This document shows positions 33,168-44,091 of a stretch of 48,786 nt of DNA, piece by piece. The notes beneath the pieces are model-generated. The model saw only the letters and a list, made by a program, of their open reading frames with translations. It was not told the origin of the DNA and searched no databases. Numbering within the stretch: the stretch's first letter is position 1; each line of letters opens with the position of its first letter. The stretch covers positions 1-48,786 of the forward strand of contig CANLEG010000003.1 in the NCBI GenBank assembly GCA_947489605.1, written 5' to 3'. The stretch comes from Actinomycetota bacterium. GTDB taxonomy: Bacteria > Actinomycetota > Actinomycetes > Nanopelagicales > Nanopelagicaceae. Made by a program: the position numbers and the translations under genes.

Positions 33168-33544
33168 GCGGTGAGGTTTGCGTAATCTCCAGAACTTAAG
33201 AGTTGATGAACTTCCCCAGCGACTTCAATTTCCGCTATCCAACCAATCCCATAGGGATCTGAGTTGATTCCTTCAGGCGCATTATCAAGAGCCGAATTAA
33301 TTGCGGAGATCTTTCCAGTTAAGGGCGAATAAATTTCGGAGACGCTTTTAGTTGATTCGATTTCCCCACAGACATTACCTGCAACAACTTCCTGACCAAT
33401 TTTTGGAAGTTGTATGTACACGATGTCACCAAGAGCTTCTTGCGCAAAGTCTGTAATTCCAATTCGATAAACCTTCCCCGCTGCAGTTGCGGCCACCCAT
33501 TCGTGTTCCTTTGTGTATTGCAATTCTTGTGGAATAAGTGACAT
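33164..33544 (-). CDS. gcvH: Glycine cleavage system H protein
   Basis: A 126-residue lipoyl carrier that shuttles the aminomethyl intermediate between P, T and L proteins. The lipoylated lysine is Lys66 within ESTKSVSEIYSP. The N-terminal YTKEHEWV and ITDFAQEALGDIVYI are typical. The start has AGGAG 7-8 nt upstream. The stop region overlaps the garA promoter. It and gcvP flank the regulatory genes, and the same arrangement occurs in mycobacteria. Confidence 0.96.
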   Translation of the reverse strand: MSLIPQELQYTKEHEWVAATAAGKVYRIGITDFAQEALGDIVYIQLPKIGQEVVAGNVCGEIESTKSVSEIYSPLTGKISAINSALDNAPEGINSDPYGIGWIAEIEVAGEVHQLLSSGDYANLTA

Positions 33545-33580
33545 TCAATCTCCTGTTGAACTAGAAATGATTTCTGACTT

Positions 33581-34141
33581 TTAAATTTCTCTGAACTCTT
33601 GAAATGCAACGTATGTATATTGCAAAGCGGTGACCAAATATAGGCCCAAGCCCCAAATTGCGAAACCCCAACCTCCGATGAAGAAGACCTGGCCAATTCC
33701 AGAATCCCCAGCAACTAATAGAAAAGGAAATGCGTAGAGGAGATTAAAGGTCGCAGTTTTGCCAAGAAAGCTAACTTCAAATACCCCTGTCCCCCGACGT
33801 CGCTTGATTGCGAGGATAAGGGCCAACCAAAGATCCCGACCGATTAATAAAAGTAACATCCAAAGTGGAACCACATCTTTTATAACTAGTGCAATGACCG
33901 TAGCGGCTATGTATGCACGATCAATTGCAGGATCCAACATCGCGCCAAGAGCAGATTCCTGATTTAATGCACGAGCTAATTTGCCATCTACATAATCTGA
34001 GATTGCTCCAACTGTGAGAATAACCAGAGCCAACAGAACATTGTCCCAAGAGATATATGCCAGAAGAAAGAAAGGAATCGCAAGAGCTCTGATTCCGGTT
34101 ATCCCATTTGGGATAGTAAGAATTTCCTTACGGCTAAACAA
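33581..34141 (-). CDS. CDP-alcohol phosphatidyltransferase family protein
   Basis: A 186-residue membrane enzyme with the CDP-alcohol signature DG-x2-AR-x8-G-x3-D-x3-D, seen from DGKLAR to the two aspartates in LDPAIDRA (about 53-77). Four to six hydrophobic segments follow. Members make phosphatidylglycerol phosphate, phosphatidylinositol phosphate or cardiolipin; by position it resembles mycobacterial PgsA2 (Rv1822), of uncertain activity. The TTG start, with GGGA nearby, begins one base after the der stop. Confidence 0.87.
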   Translation of the reverse strand: MFSRKEILTIPNGITGIRALAIPFFLLAYISWDNVLLALVILTVGAISDYVDGKLARALNQESALGAMLDPAIDRAYIAATVIALVIKDVVPLWMLLLLIGRDLWLALILAIKRRRGTGVFEVSFLGKTATFNLLYAFPFLLVAGDSGIGQVFFIGGWGFAIWGLGLYLVTALQYTYVAFQEFREI

Positions 34142-34142
34142 C

Positions 34143-36107
34143 TTAATCCCGCTCTTTTACCTTGACGACAACTTCTACTGGCGTACCTGGGAAACCAAAT
34201 TCTTCACGTAATCTGCGTTCAATGAAGCGACGATAAGCAGTTTCTACGAATTCTGTAGCGAAGACCACGAATTTTGGCGGACAGATAGCGGCTTGGGTTG
34301 CGAAACGAATCTTCGGTTGCTTTCCACTTCTTACAGGTGGTGGCGTAGCCCCGATGAGTGCGCCTAAGAAAGAGTTAAGTTTGCTTGTCGGAATCCGCTT
34401 TTCCCAACTTGATATCGCAGTTCGAAGTGCAGGCGCTAGACGATCTCGATGCCATCCAGTTTTAGCAGACACATTCACCCGTTGCGCCCACGGGAAGCGT
34501 TCTAGGTTTCGCTCTAACTCTTTATCTAATTGCAACTGTCGCTCTTCATCAACTAAATCCCATTTATTCATAACGATTACTAATCCCCGGCCCGCTTCTT
34601 CAACCATACTTACGATTCGCAGGTCTTGTTCAGTTAATGGGACGGAAGCATCAAGAACAACTACCGCAACTTCAGCTCTTTCGAGGGCTGTAGCAGTTCG
34701 CAGTGAAGCGTAATAATCGGTTCCACTATCTTGACGTGCTCGTTTGCGAATTCCTGCGGTGTCGATAAAACGCCAAGTTGATCCACCAATTTCAATTAGT
34801 TCATCCACTGGATCTCGGGTAGTTCCTGCTGCATCATCAACGATAACCCGGGATTCACCAGCGAGAATATTCAACAAACTTGATTTACCAACGTTTGGTC
34901 TTCCAACCAGAGCGATTCTACGAAATCCATCATCAGCCTTCTCGGAACCTATCTCGGGTAACTCTTTAACGAGGTAATCCAATAGATCTCCGCTACCTCT
35001 TCCGTGCAGTGCAGAAACAAATCTTGGTTCGCCGAATCCTAAGTTCCATAATGCGTGTGCATCTGCTTCTTCTGTAGGACCATCAACTTTATTCGCAGCG
35101 ACGATTACTTTCTTCTTAGATTTGCGAAGCAAATTAACTAGCGATTCATCTTCGTCTAACGCGCCAACTTGTGCGTCGATAACAAATAAAACTATGTCGG
35201 ACTCTGCAATCGCAGCTTCGGAGCCCGCGGTTATCTTTTCTGAAATACCTTCGGGCGCTACTTCCCAACCACCGGTATCTATAAGAATGAATCTTCGACC
35301 ATTCCATTCAGCTTCGTACTTAACACGGTCTCGTGTTACACCCGGGGTGTCTTCCACAATCGCTTCTCTGCGGCCGATAATTCGATTAACAAGAGTAGAT
35401 TTTCCAACATTCGGTCTGCCAATAACTGCAACTTTAGGCAGCCCCAATAAGTTTTTACGGGTCAGCCATTCCCAAATTACTTCAACCACTTCTTTCAAAT
35501 CTAATTCAGTTGAATCAAGTTCCAGCGCGTCGTCAGCTGGACGCAACGGCGAAATCTTTCTCGTTGAATCTAATAGATCCCGGGAACTTAAAGATTGTCC
35601 AACATCTACTGGTTTATCTGCATTTATCTCTTCGGCTTCGCGTCGAACAGTTCTAGCTTGCAAGTCCGCATACAGAAATACTTTTAGATCAGCGTCTGGT
35701 GCAACAACCGTGCCGATATCTCGACCTTCGACAACAATGCCATTCTCGCTTTTTGCAATAATTGATTGCTGCATGTCTACTAGGAATGCGCGCAGTTCAG
35801 CGATTTGGCTTATCTGACTAACGTTGTCAGTGATTCGCGCGCCACGTATTTCATCCGTAACTTCAGTTTCACCACAAAATATTTTTGGATCTTTTGGATC
35901 TGCGGAAAATACAATCGGACTCTTCTTAATCGCCGCGATTATTTCCCAACCCTCGGTAACGCCCGCTTTCAACGCAATCCACGTAGCTGCCCGATATAAA
36001 GCACCGGTGTCTAAATAATTCCAATTTGCCCGAATTGCGATTGCTTTTGAAGTGCTTGATTTTCCCGAACCACTAGGACCGTCTATCGCAACAACTATTC
36101 CGGCCAT
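34143..36107 (-). CDS. Bifunctional cytidylate kinase / ribosome-assembly GTPase Der
   Basis: A 654-residue fusion. Residues 1-215 or so are cytidylate kinase (Cmk) with the P-loop GPSGSGKSS (10-18) and the NMP-binding [10 protein letters not shown] and EGRDIGTVV. From about 222 onward is Der (EngA) with two tandem GTPase domains: G1 motifs at 230-238 (GRPNVGKST) and 402-410 (GRPNVGKSS), NKVD and NKWD specificity motifs, and a KH-like C-terminus. CMP phosphorylation and 50S assembly are thus made as one chain. The frame runs through the junction without a stop. Adjacent separate cmk and der genes are the usual state; the fusion is known in several actinobacteria. The start is leaderless (TAAGGT, 6 nt). 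Confidence 0.95.
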   Translation of the reverse strand: MAGIVVAIDGPSGSGKSSTSKAIAIRANWNYLDTGALYRAATWIALKAGVTEGWEIIAAIKKSPIVFSADPKDPKIFCGETEVTDEIRGARITDNVSQISQIAELRAFLVDMQQSIIAKSENGIVVEGRDIGTVVAPDADLKVFLYADLQARTVRREAEEINADKPVDVGQSLSSRDLLDSTRKISPLRPADDALELDSTELDLKEVVEVIWEWLTRKNLLGLPKVAVIGRPNVGKSTLVNRIIGRREAIVEDTPGVTRDRVKYEAEWNGRRFILIDTGGWEVAPEGISEKITAGSEAAIAESDIVLFVIDAQVGALDEDESLVNLLRKSKKKVIVAANKVDGPTEEADAHALWNLGFGEPRFVSALHGRGSGDLLDYLVKELPEIGSEKADDGFRRIALVGRPNVGKSSLLNILAGESRVIVDDAAGTTRDPVDELIEIGGSTWRFIDTAGIRKRARQDSGTDYYASLRTATALERAEVAVVVLDASVPLTEQDLRIVSMVEEAGRGLVIVMNKWDLVDEERQLQLDKELERNLERFPWAQRVNVSAKTGWHRDRLAPALRTAISSWEKRIPTSKLNSFLGALIGATPPPVRSGKQPKIRFATQAAICPPKFVVFATEFVETAYRRFIERRLREEFGFPGTPVEVVVKVKERD

Positions 36108-36113
36108 GTGCGA

Positions 36114-36119
36114 ACCTTA
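36114..36119 (-). promoter_or_regulatory. Predicted -10 element of leaderless cmk-der promoter
   Basis: On the - strand TAAGGT is followed by 6 nt and the ATG at 36107. It lies in the 67-nt gap after tyrA. Confidence 0.5.
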
Positions 36120-36174
36120 CCGCCTTAAAATCGACCGAAAAACTCTTATAAATAACTTGTTTTAGCAACAGTTG

Positions 36175-37248
36175 TTAATTTTTGCGAGGACTGTGCGCTA
36201 AGAATCCCTTTGAAACTAGATGCTTCTGTAATTTTTCAGCGTCAGAAGCTGAAAGTGCAAGAGTTATTAAACCCACCTCTTGACCCGGGCTATGTTCCAT
36301 AGATAAATCTTCAACGTTTACTTCTATCGCGGCGCATTCGTTGAAAATACGAGCCAAACCACCGGGCTTGTCATCTATAACAATTGGCACAAAGGTGTAA
36401 TCCCGTTTCGCTGATCCATGCTTGCCTGGAATTTTGGCGCGACCCGCTCTGCCCTCGTTAAAGAAATCGATAATTGCATTGCGATCCCCTGACGAAATGG
36501 CCTGATTCAGAGACGAAAGTCGACTTATTACTTCAGAGATTTTAGGACTTATCTCTTTAGAATTTGCGAGGAGTAAACTGCTCCAAAGTTCTGGCTCCGA
36601 ATCAGCTAAACGCGAGACGTCTCTCAAACCTTGGCCTGCCAGATTGAGGTGCTCGGCTGATTCATCCTTCAGACTCCCACCCAGCGCTGAACTTAAAATT
36701 TGGGGCAAATGAGAAATGGCTGCCACAACTGAATCGTGAGTACCAGAATCCAATTCATAAATTGTTGAACCGAGGGCACCCCCAAGATCCTGAGCCGCTT
36801 TGAGCGCCTTCGCACTCGATAACTTTGTTGGAGAAACTATCCAAGCTCGGGATTCAAAGAGATCTGACCGAGCACTTTGGGGTCCTGAGGTTTCTCTTCC
36901 CGCCATAGGATGAACGGAGGCGAAGTTGCCTGCGAGCTCCGGAAAAGAATTGACTTCAAGTAAAAGATTAGACTTCACACCACTAACTTCTATAAATAGA
37001 GCTGCAGGGTTGTTGGAAAATTCGTGTTTTGCGATGTCAAAAATTGTTTCAGGTGGAGTCGCAATGATTACTAAGGCTGGATTTCCCCCCTCTTTGCTCG
37101 ACTCCCCTACCAAGTCAGTGGCCAAACGAAGATTCATTTCATTCGTGTCCGCCAAAATCAAACCGATTCCTAATTCCTTCAAGCGCAGAGCAATTGAAGT
37201 TCCAATTAGGCCGCAACCTATGATTTTGACTGGACCGCTTAAGCTCAT
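36175..37248 (-). CDS. tyrA: Prephenate dehydrogenase with ACT domain
   Basis: Oxidative decarboxylation of prephenate (or arogenate) towards tyrosine. The 357-residue protein starts with a Rossmann fold (GCGLIGTSIA, about residues 11-20). The catalytic region HPMAGRE is near residue 118, and an ACT-like regulatory domain (about 285-350) suggests tyrosine feedback. It overlaps aroH in a TAATG arrangement, so chorismate mutase and prephenate dehydrogenase are made together but not fused. Confidence 0.93.
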   Translation of the reverse strand: MSLSGPVKIIGCGLIGTSIALRLKELGIGLILADTNEMNLRLATDLVGESSKEGGNPALVIIATPPETIFDIAKHEFSNNPAALFIEVSGVKSNLLLEVNSFPELAGNFASVHPMAGRETSGPQSARSDLFESRAWIVSPTKLSSAKALKAAQDLGGALGSTIYELDSGTHDSVVAAISHLPQILSSALGGSLKDESAEHLNLAGQGLRDVSRLADSEPELWSSLLLANSKEISPKISEVISRLSSLNQAISSGDRNAIIDFFNEGRAGRAKIPGKHGSAKRDYTFVPIVIDDKPGGLARIFNECAAIEVNVEDLSMEHSPGQEVGLITLALSASDAEKLQKHLVSKGFLAHSPRKN

Positions 37249-37640
37249 TATTTACGCTCAGATCCGGAAGTGTTTTTAGCTCCCAAATCCGGTCTAAGAA
37301 CGGCAGCTCCACGTAAGTATTTGTGAGTAGCTTCTTGTTTCGAGCGGCTGGATTGAGCGTGAATCAATATTCTGACAGTTCTTGGCAGAGCTCCGTCTAT
37401 ATCGATCTCTTGAGCACAGAGCAGCGGCACATCCGTAAAACCCATCGACCGGATCCCAACTGCTGGAAATTCACATTTTAAGTCGGGAGTGGCGGTAAGC
37501 AATATGGAAATGAGGTCGTCTTCAACTAGCTCGTTAGAGGAAATAAGTTCGCCCATAAGTTCAATTACGGCCTCGCGCATTTCCGTGGCATCGTCAGCAA
37601 GCAGCTGAGTCGCACCTCTAAACCCCCGAACAGATTTCAT
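37248..37640 (-). CDS. aroH: Chorismate mutase, AroH class
   Basis: Converts chorismate to prephenate. The 130-residue protein begins VRGFRGATQL, giving the active-site Arg8. The PLLCAQEIDI segment carries the Cys and Glu, and PRTVRILIH carries the second Arg, all matching the Bacillus-type trimeric AroH rather than the AroQ fold common in other actinobacterial genes. A basic tail follows. Leaderless start: TAGTCT is 6 nt before the ATG. It is upstream of and overlapping with tyrA. Confidence 0.93.
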   Translation of the reverse strand: MKSVRGFRGATQLLADDATEMREAVIELMGELISSNELVEDDLISILLTATPDLKCEFPAVGIRSMGFTDVPLLCAQEIDIDGALPRTVRILIHAQSSRSKQEATHKYLRGAAVLRPDLGAKNTSGSERK

Positions 37641-37646
37641 TGGCCA

Positions 37647-37652
37647 AGACTA
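37647..37652 (-). promoter_or_regulatory. Predicted -10 element of leaderless aroH-tyrA promoter
   Basis: On the - strand TAGTCT is followed by 6 nt (TGGCCA) and the ATG of aroH. Confidence 0.5.
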
Positions 37653-37885
37653 CCTTGCCGAGCCCAAAACACGGTTCTAGATAAAACGTTTTGCATATTA
37701 GAAGTTTTATCGATAAATATTGTTTTACAAATATCGACATAAGAAATGAGCCCATAACCTTATCCTCATGAATAACCATTTATCGATATTTAAACAAAAA
37801 AATCAGCATCGTAAAATCGTTTTAGCGATATTAAATCGCTCTTATGATACCGACAAATTGATAAATGTTTAATTGCAAATTGGAT
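37653..37885. other. AT-rich intergenic region with repeated TATCGA palindromes
   Basis: This gap contains a perfect 12-bp palindrome TTTATCGATAAA (37706-37717), a second TATCGATA (37781-37788), and another TATCGA at 37732-37737. A hairpin-like AGCGAT-N5-ATCGCT lies near 37825-37841. It is much richer in A and T than the flanking genes. A 34-codon frame (ATG 37768 to TAA 37872, + strand) begins MNNHLSIFKQ but lacks a convincing ribosome-binding site. The role is unknown: operator array, architectural site or small RNA. Confidence 0.4.
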
Positions 37886-38620
37886 TTATAGATTTAACTT
37901 TAAAGCTTTAAATAGGTTTTCCAATTCAACCGAGTTCAAGGAGCGCCATCTGCCTTCCTTGGTGTCCCCCATTGATATCGGACCGAAATCAGTTCTGATT
38001 AAGCGAAGAACTTCGATTTCAAGAAACTCGAACATCCGCCGGATTATATGAAAACGACCTTCATGGATTGAGACCTCAACCCACCGATGCTTGGGGTTGA
38101 TCTCTCGAATTACCTTGACCTCAAGTGCCCGGGCCATGCCATCTTCCAGGAGAACACCTTTTAGGAGTTGCTCAATATTCTCCTTTGAAAAAGGACCCTC
38201 GATCTCCAGAAGGTACTTCTTGATCATTCCATAGCTAGGATGCGTAGCTCGGTGCGTAAAGGCTCCGTCGTTGGTTAGAAGGATTAGCCCCTCGCTATCT
38301 TTATCCAATCGACCAACGTGAAAAAGTCTCTCATTTCGCGTTTTAAAGTAGTCCCCCAGATTTGAACGTCCATCAGGGTCGGACATAGTGGAAATAACTC
38401 CTCTAGGTTTATAAAACGCTAGATAAGTTTTAGTCTTCGATTGCTTTATTGCTTCACCGTCAACCTCAACTTTAGAGATTTCTGGGTCAAATTTCGTTCC
38501 TAATTCGAAGATCTGCGAACCGTCCACGCTAACCCTGCCTTCTAGAATCATCGCTTCACTTGCGCGACGACTGGCAATTCCGGCATCAGCTAATATTTTC
38601 TGGAGACGTACAAGTGCCAT
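37886..38620 (-). CDS. RsuA/RluB/RluF-family rRNA pseudouridine synthase
   Basis: A 244-residue enzyme with an N-terminal S4 RNA-binding domain (RLQKILADAGIASRRASE, about 4-65) and a catalytic domain with GRLDKDSEGLILLTNDG carrying the nucleophilic Asp. By gene order (scpB then this gene) it corresponds to mycobacterial Rv1711 and is most likely an RluB-type enzyme acting on 23S rRNA U2605, but RsuA activity on 16S rRNA cannot be excluded. The ATG has GAGG about 8 nt upstream. Confidence 0.92.
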   Translation of the reverse strand: MALVRLQKILADAGIASRRASEAMILEGRVSVDGSQIFELGTKFDPEISKVEVDGEAIKQSKTKTYLAFYKPRGVISTMSDPDGRSNLGDYFKTRNERLFHVGRLDKDSEGLILLTNDGAFTHRATHPSYGMIKKYLLEIEGPFSKENIEQLLKGVLLEDGMARALEVKVIREINPKHRWVEVSIHEGRFHIIRRMFEFLEIEVLRLIRTDFGPISMGDTKEGRWRSLNSVELENLFKALKLNL

Positions 38621-38717
38621 TTTAACCCTCGTTTCAACTGCTTCAACAGCGTGGAATAGGTAAGTGCGCCCAGATTACGGCAATTTACTGGTTGCTCATA
38701 ATCAGCCAAACGGGTGA

Positions 38718-39275
38718 TCAATCTGTAAGGCTAGAAAGAACCTCATCTAGAGCGTCTACATCAGGCAGGAATGGCGCCAGTGCTGGCAAATCCGACACTT
38801 GGTTTAGCCCTAATTTTTCTAGGAAGAAAGAGGTTGTGGAGTAGAGAATTGCACCCGTTTCGTGCTCAATCCCGGTCTCTTCAACTAGTCCACGAGTAAC
38901 TAGAGTCTTCATAACAGCTTCAACATTTACGCCTCGGATAGCTGAGACTCGGGCTCTAGAGACCGGCTGACGATATGCAATCACGGCCAAGGTTTCAAGT
39001 GCTGCTTGAGTTAGACGGGATTGCTGCCCATCTAGAACGAATTTTTCGACTACCGGAGCCAGGTCTGGATGGCTATAAAAGCGCCATCCCCCAGAAACCT
39101 GACGTAATTCAAACCCTCGTCCACTGGCTTCGTACTCCCTGGCGAGTGAATTCAGGGTTTCTACAACAGTTTCTGTAGGAGTCTCGGTGATCTGTGCCAA
39201 AATTATCTCCGACACGGGTTCATCGACCACCATAAGTATGGCCTCAAGCGATCTATTGAGTTCAAGATTAGACAT
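38718..39275 (-). CDS. scpB: Segregation and condensation protein B
   Basis: A 185-residue winged-helix kleisin-binding subunit of the SMC-ScpAB condensin complex. Family landmarks are LEAILMVVDEPVS, SGGWRFYSHPDLAPVV, and RLTQAALETLAVIAYRQPVSR, followed by the RGVNVEAVMKTLVTRGL region. ATG 39275 overlaps the end of scpA by 8 nt and has GGAG nearby within the scpA tail, so it is chosen over the longer frame to 39329. Co-translated with scpA. Confidence 0.94.
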   Translation of the reverse strand: MSNLELNRSLEAILMVVDEPVSEIILAQITETPTETVVETLNSLAREYEASGRGFELRQVSGGWRFYSHPDLAPVVEKFVLDGQQSRLTQAALETLAVIAYRQPVSRARVSAIRGVNVEAVMKTLVTRGLVEETGIEHETGAILYSTTSFFLEKLGLNQVSDLPALAPFLPDVDALDEVLSSLTD

Positions 39276-40146
39276 TTGACTCTCCATTTGTATTATCTTC
39301 GGATTGAACAAGTGGTATATCGAATTCATCGCTCACTTCAATTTGACCTTCTGCGCTTCCAGTCCAGGTAATTGCTAGCTCGCCAAGCGCAATAACCTGT
39401 TCAAACCTAACCACACCCTCGCGGTAGAGTTCCAGCACGGCTAAGAAGCGAGCCACAACTACGAGAGTTGAGGTTGCGTCGCTGATTAAATGCCTAAATG
39501 TGCTTTTTCCCGTACGCCGCAATTCATCTACGATCTTGACGGCCTCCTCGGCCACGCTTACGAGCGGGCTGTGAATGTGGTCTATCCCGACGCTTGGTGT
39601 TATTTTCGGCGATAAAACCCTTTGAGCGATGGCAGCAAACCTCTCGGGCCCTACTCCGATCAGAACTTCGGGCAGCAGACTTGAAAAATGGGCTTCAAGT
39701 GCAACTACACGGGCAAAACTCTTCTCCTCGCGGGCCAGGCGATCATTGAAGATCGCGGCTATGGCCTTGAAGGCGCGATATTGCAGAAGTCTGGCAAAAA
39801 GTAGGTCCCTGGCTTCAAGAAGAGCAAGGTCTCCCTCGTCCTCAACCTCGCCCGACGGCAGGAGCCTGGCCGCTTTTAGATCAAGAAGAGTTGCAGCAAC
39901 AACCAAGAACTCGGTTGTCTGCTCCAAATCCCAACCGTCCTCGGAGCCTTCCAGCGCCCGGATATAAGCGATGAAATCATCTGTGACAACCCCTAGGGCA
40001 ACCTCTGTGACATCCATTTTATGGCGAGAAATAAGCTGAAGGAGTAAATCGAATGGTCCATCAAAGTTAGATAAGTGAACCGAGAACCCAGGTGCGGCAA
40101 TTTTTCCTTCATCCGCCTCGATTGGATTTATTTGAAGCTCACTCAT
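39268..40146 (-). CDS. scpA: Segregation and condensation protein A
   Basis: Kleisin subunit of the SMC-ScpAB complex (292 residues). The N-terminal SVHLSNFDGPFDLLLQLISRH and the VTEVALG element are diagnostic, and the C-terminal winged-helix has TFRHLISDATSTLVVVARFLAVLEL. The ATG 40146 is preceded by -10 TACCTT and 6 nt, so it is probably leaderless; an in-frame TTG at 40164 is rejected. It is divergent from parA, and the two promoters share their -35 region. Confidence 0.94.
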   Translation of the reverse strand: MSELQINPIEADEGKIAAPGFSVHLSNFDGPFDLLLQLISRHKMDVTEVALGVVTDDFIAYIRALEGSEDGWDLEQTTEFLVVAATLLDLKAARLLPSGEVEDEGDLALLEARDLLFARLLQYRAFKAIAAIFNDRLAREEKSFARVVALEAHFSSLLPEVLIGVGPERFAAIAQRVLSPKITPSVGIDHIHSPLVSVAEEAVKIVDELRRTGKSTFRHLISDATSTLVVVARFLAVLELYREGVVRFEQVIALGELAITWTGSAEGQIEVSDEFDIPLVQSEDNTNGESNV

Positions 40147-40152
40147 TGCGCA

Positions 40153-40158
40153 AAGGTA
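40153..40158 (-). promoter_or_regulatory. Predicted -10 element of leaderless scpAB promoter
   Basis: On the - strand TACCTT is followed by 6 nt (TGCGCA) and the ATG of scpA. A possible -35, TTGGGC, lies 18 nt further upstream (40177-40182) and overlaps the opposing parA promoter. Confidence 0.5.
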
Positions 40159-40193
40159 ATGCAATTACGCTTGCGCGCCCAATCGCACCGCCG

Positions 40194-40199
40194 TAGAGT
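40194..40199 (+). promoter_or_regulatory. Predicted -10 element of leaderless parA promoter
   Basis: TAGAGT is followed by 6 nt and the ATG of parA. A -35-like TTGCGC lies at 40171-40176 with exactly 17 nt between, giving one of the best promoters in the window. Confidence 0.55.
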
Positions 40200-40205
40200 C
40201 CGCGC

Positions 40206-41126
40206 ATGGCAAAAAGCAATTCGAAGGTTTCTCGCTTAGGAACTAAATCGACAAATCGGGAAGAAGAATTTTCCGCAACTTCGAGTGTTCTAGGCAAGAA
40301 AATGGTCGAGTTCCCTGCGATTAAAAATCCGCCTGTTGCGGGACCCGCACGAGTTATATCCGTAGTCAACCAAAAGGGCGGCGTAGGCAAAACAACAACC
40401 ACTATTAACTTGGGTGCTGCGTTGGCTGAACTTGGACGCAGAGTTCTATTAATCGATTTCGATTCGCAAGCGAGTATGACTACAGGTTTGGGAATTAAGC
40501 CACTTCAAATTAAAGAGCAGTACGGCTCGATCTGGTATCTACTAAATGATTCAAGTGCAAATATCTCTGAATTCATTTTGAAATCAAATGTTCCAGGTCT
40601 GGATTTTATTCGCGGACATAAAGATTTAGCAGCTGCAGATGCAGCATTTGTTTCTGAATTAGCTAAGGAACATAAATTAAGGAAACTTTTAGAACCCGTT
40701 CTAGATGAATATGACGACATTCTTATCGATTGCTCGCCATCACTTGGAACGCTCACGATCAATGCTTTAACTGCCTCTGATGGCGTTTTAATCCCAATGG
40801 AATGTGAATATTTCGCAGTACTAGGTCTTGGTTTAGTTCGCGAAACAATAGACAAAGTGCGCACTAATACCAATCCGCAATTACAGATTGATGGCATCCT
40901 CGCAACTATGTTTGAACGTAAAACCGCCCACTCTCGCGAAGTTCTGGAATTAATTTACAAAGAATTCCCAGATGACTTGCTAGATACGATCATCGCAAGA
41001 ACCGTGCGCTTCTCTGAATCGACCGTCAAAGGTGAACCAATAACAACATATGCAAGTAGTTCAACCGGAGCTGTTTCATATCGCAGACTAGCCCGTGAAT
41101 TAATTTACCGAGGAGGAGCAAAATGA
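40206..41126 (+). CDS. ParA/Soj-family chromosome-partitioning ATPase
   Basis: A 306-residue deviant Walker ATPase. A basic, low-complexity N-terminal extension (about 1-45) precedes the Walker A KGGVGKTT (57-64). DFDSQAS and the DDILIDCSPSLG Walker B region follow, and a basic patch lies at the C-terminus. It is the second, ScpAB-linked ParA (Rv1708 position), not the Soj near oriC. Such proteins bind DNA non-specifically and move a partner. It overlaps its small partner gene by 4 nt (ATGA). Confidence 0.9.
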   Translation: MAKSNSKVSRLGTKSTNREEEFSATSSVLGKKMVEFPAIKNPPVAGPARVISVVNQKGGVGKTTTTINLGAALAELGRRVLLIDFDSQASMTTGLGIKPLQIKEQYGSIWYLLNDSSANISEFILKSNVPGLDFIRGHKDLAAADAAFVSELAKEHKLRKLLEPVLDEYDDILIDCSPSLGTLTINALTASDGVLIPMECEYFAVLGLGLVRETIDKVRTNTNPQLQIDGILATMFERKTAHSREVLELIYKEFPDDLLDTIIARTVRFSESTVKGEPITTYASSSTGAVSYRRLARELIYRGGAK

Positions 41127-41515
41127 GTAGAAGAGTAAGCCTGCCTGGAGCCGATGAACTGTTCCGCCAGACAACAACGTTGAGCGCTGTCCCATCACAA
41201 ACTCCTACTCCAATAGAAGACGTTCCTACTGCGCCTATCACAGGTAAAAAGTCGGTTCGTACGACTCCTCGTCGCAGAGTTAACTCATTTGATAAATCTC
41301 CAAGTGGCCGTGAAAGACATGATGAAAAAATAACTGTGTATCTTTCGCCCGAAGAACTTTATGATCTTGAACAAGCTAGATTGGCTCTGCGTGGAGATTT
41401 AGGACTTGCGGTTGATCGCGGTCGCATCGTTCGTGAATCTTTAGCAATTATCATTGCTGATCTTGAAACTAAAGGCGACCAAAGCATTATTGCTCGCCGG
41501 CTTCGTGGAAAGTAA
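41123..41515 (+). CDS. Small ParA-partner protein with a ribbon-helix-helix-like C-terminus
   Basis: A 130-residue protein encoded immediately after parA. The N-terminus has a conserved-looking SLPGADELFRQT box, followed by a low-complexity Pro/Thr/Arg linker (about 20-65). The C-terminal domain (about 70-120) has a strand KITVYLSPEELYDLEQARLA and helices ending RGRIVRESLAIIIADL, resembling ribbon-helix-helix DNA-binding proteins. The layout of a short N-terminal peptide and DNA-binding dimerisation domain matches ParA-partner proteins such as ParG in outline. Function is inferred from position and fold style only. Confidence 0.7.
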   Translation: MSRRVSLPGADELFRQTTTLSAVPSQTPTPIEDVPTAPITGKKSVRTTPRRRVNSFDKSPSGRERHDEKITVYLSPEELYDLEQARLALRGDLGLAVDRGRIVRESLAIIIADLETKGDQSIIARRLRGK

Positions 41516-41534
41516 GCCGTAAATAACTTAAGCT

Positions 41535-44091
<2,557 letters not shown>

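Noticed and set aside
35122-35817. A 231-codon open frame on the + strand inside cmk-der
   Set aside because: It is a mirror of the - strand coding sequence, rich in Ser/Thr/Arg as expected for antisense frames, without a ribosome-binding site or a recognisable domain.
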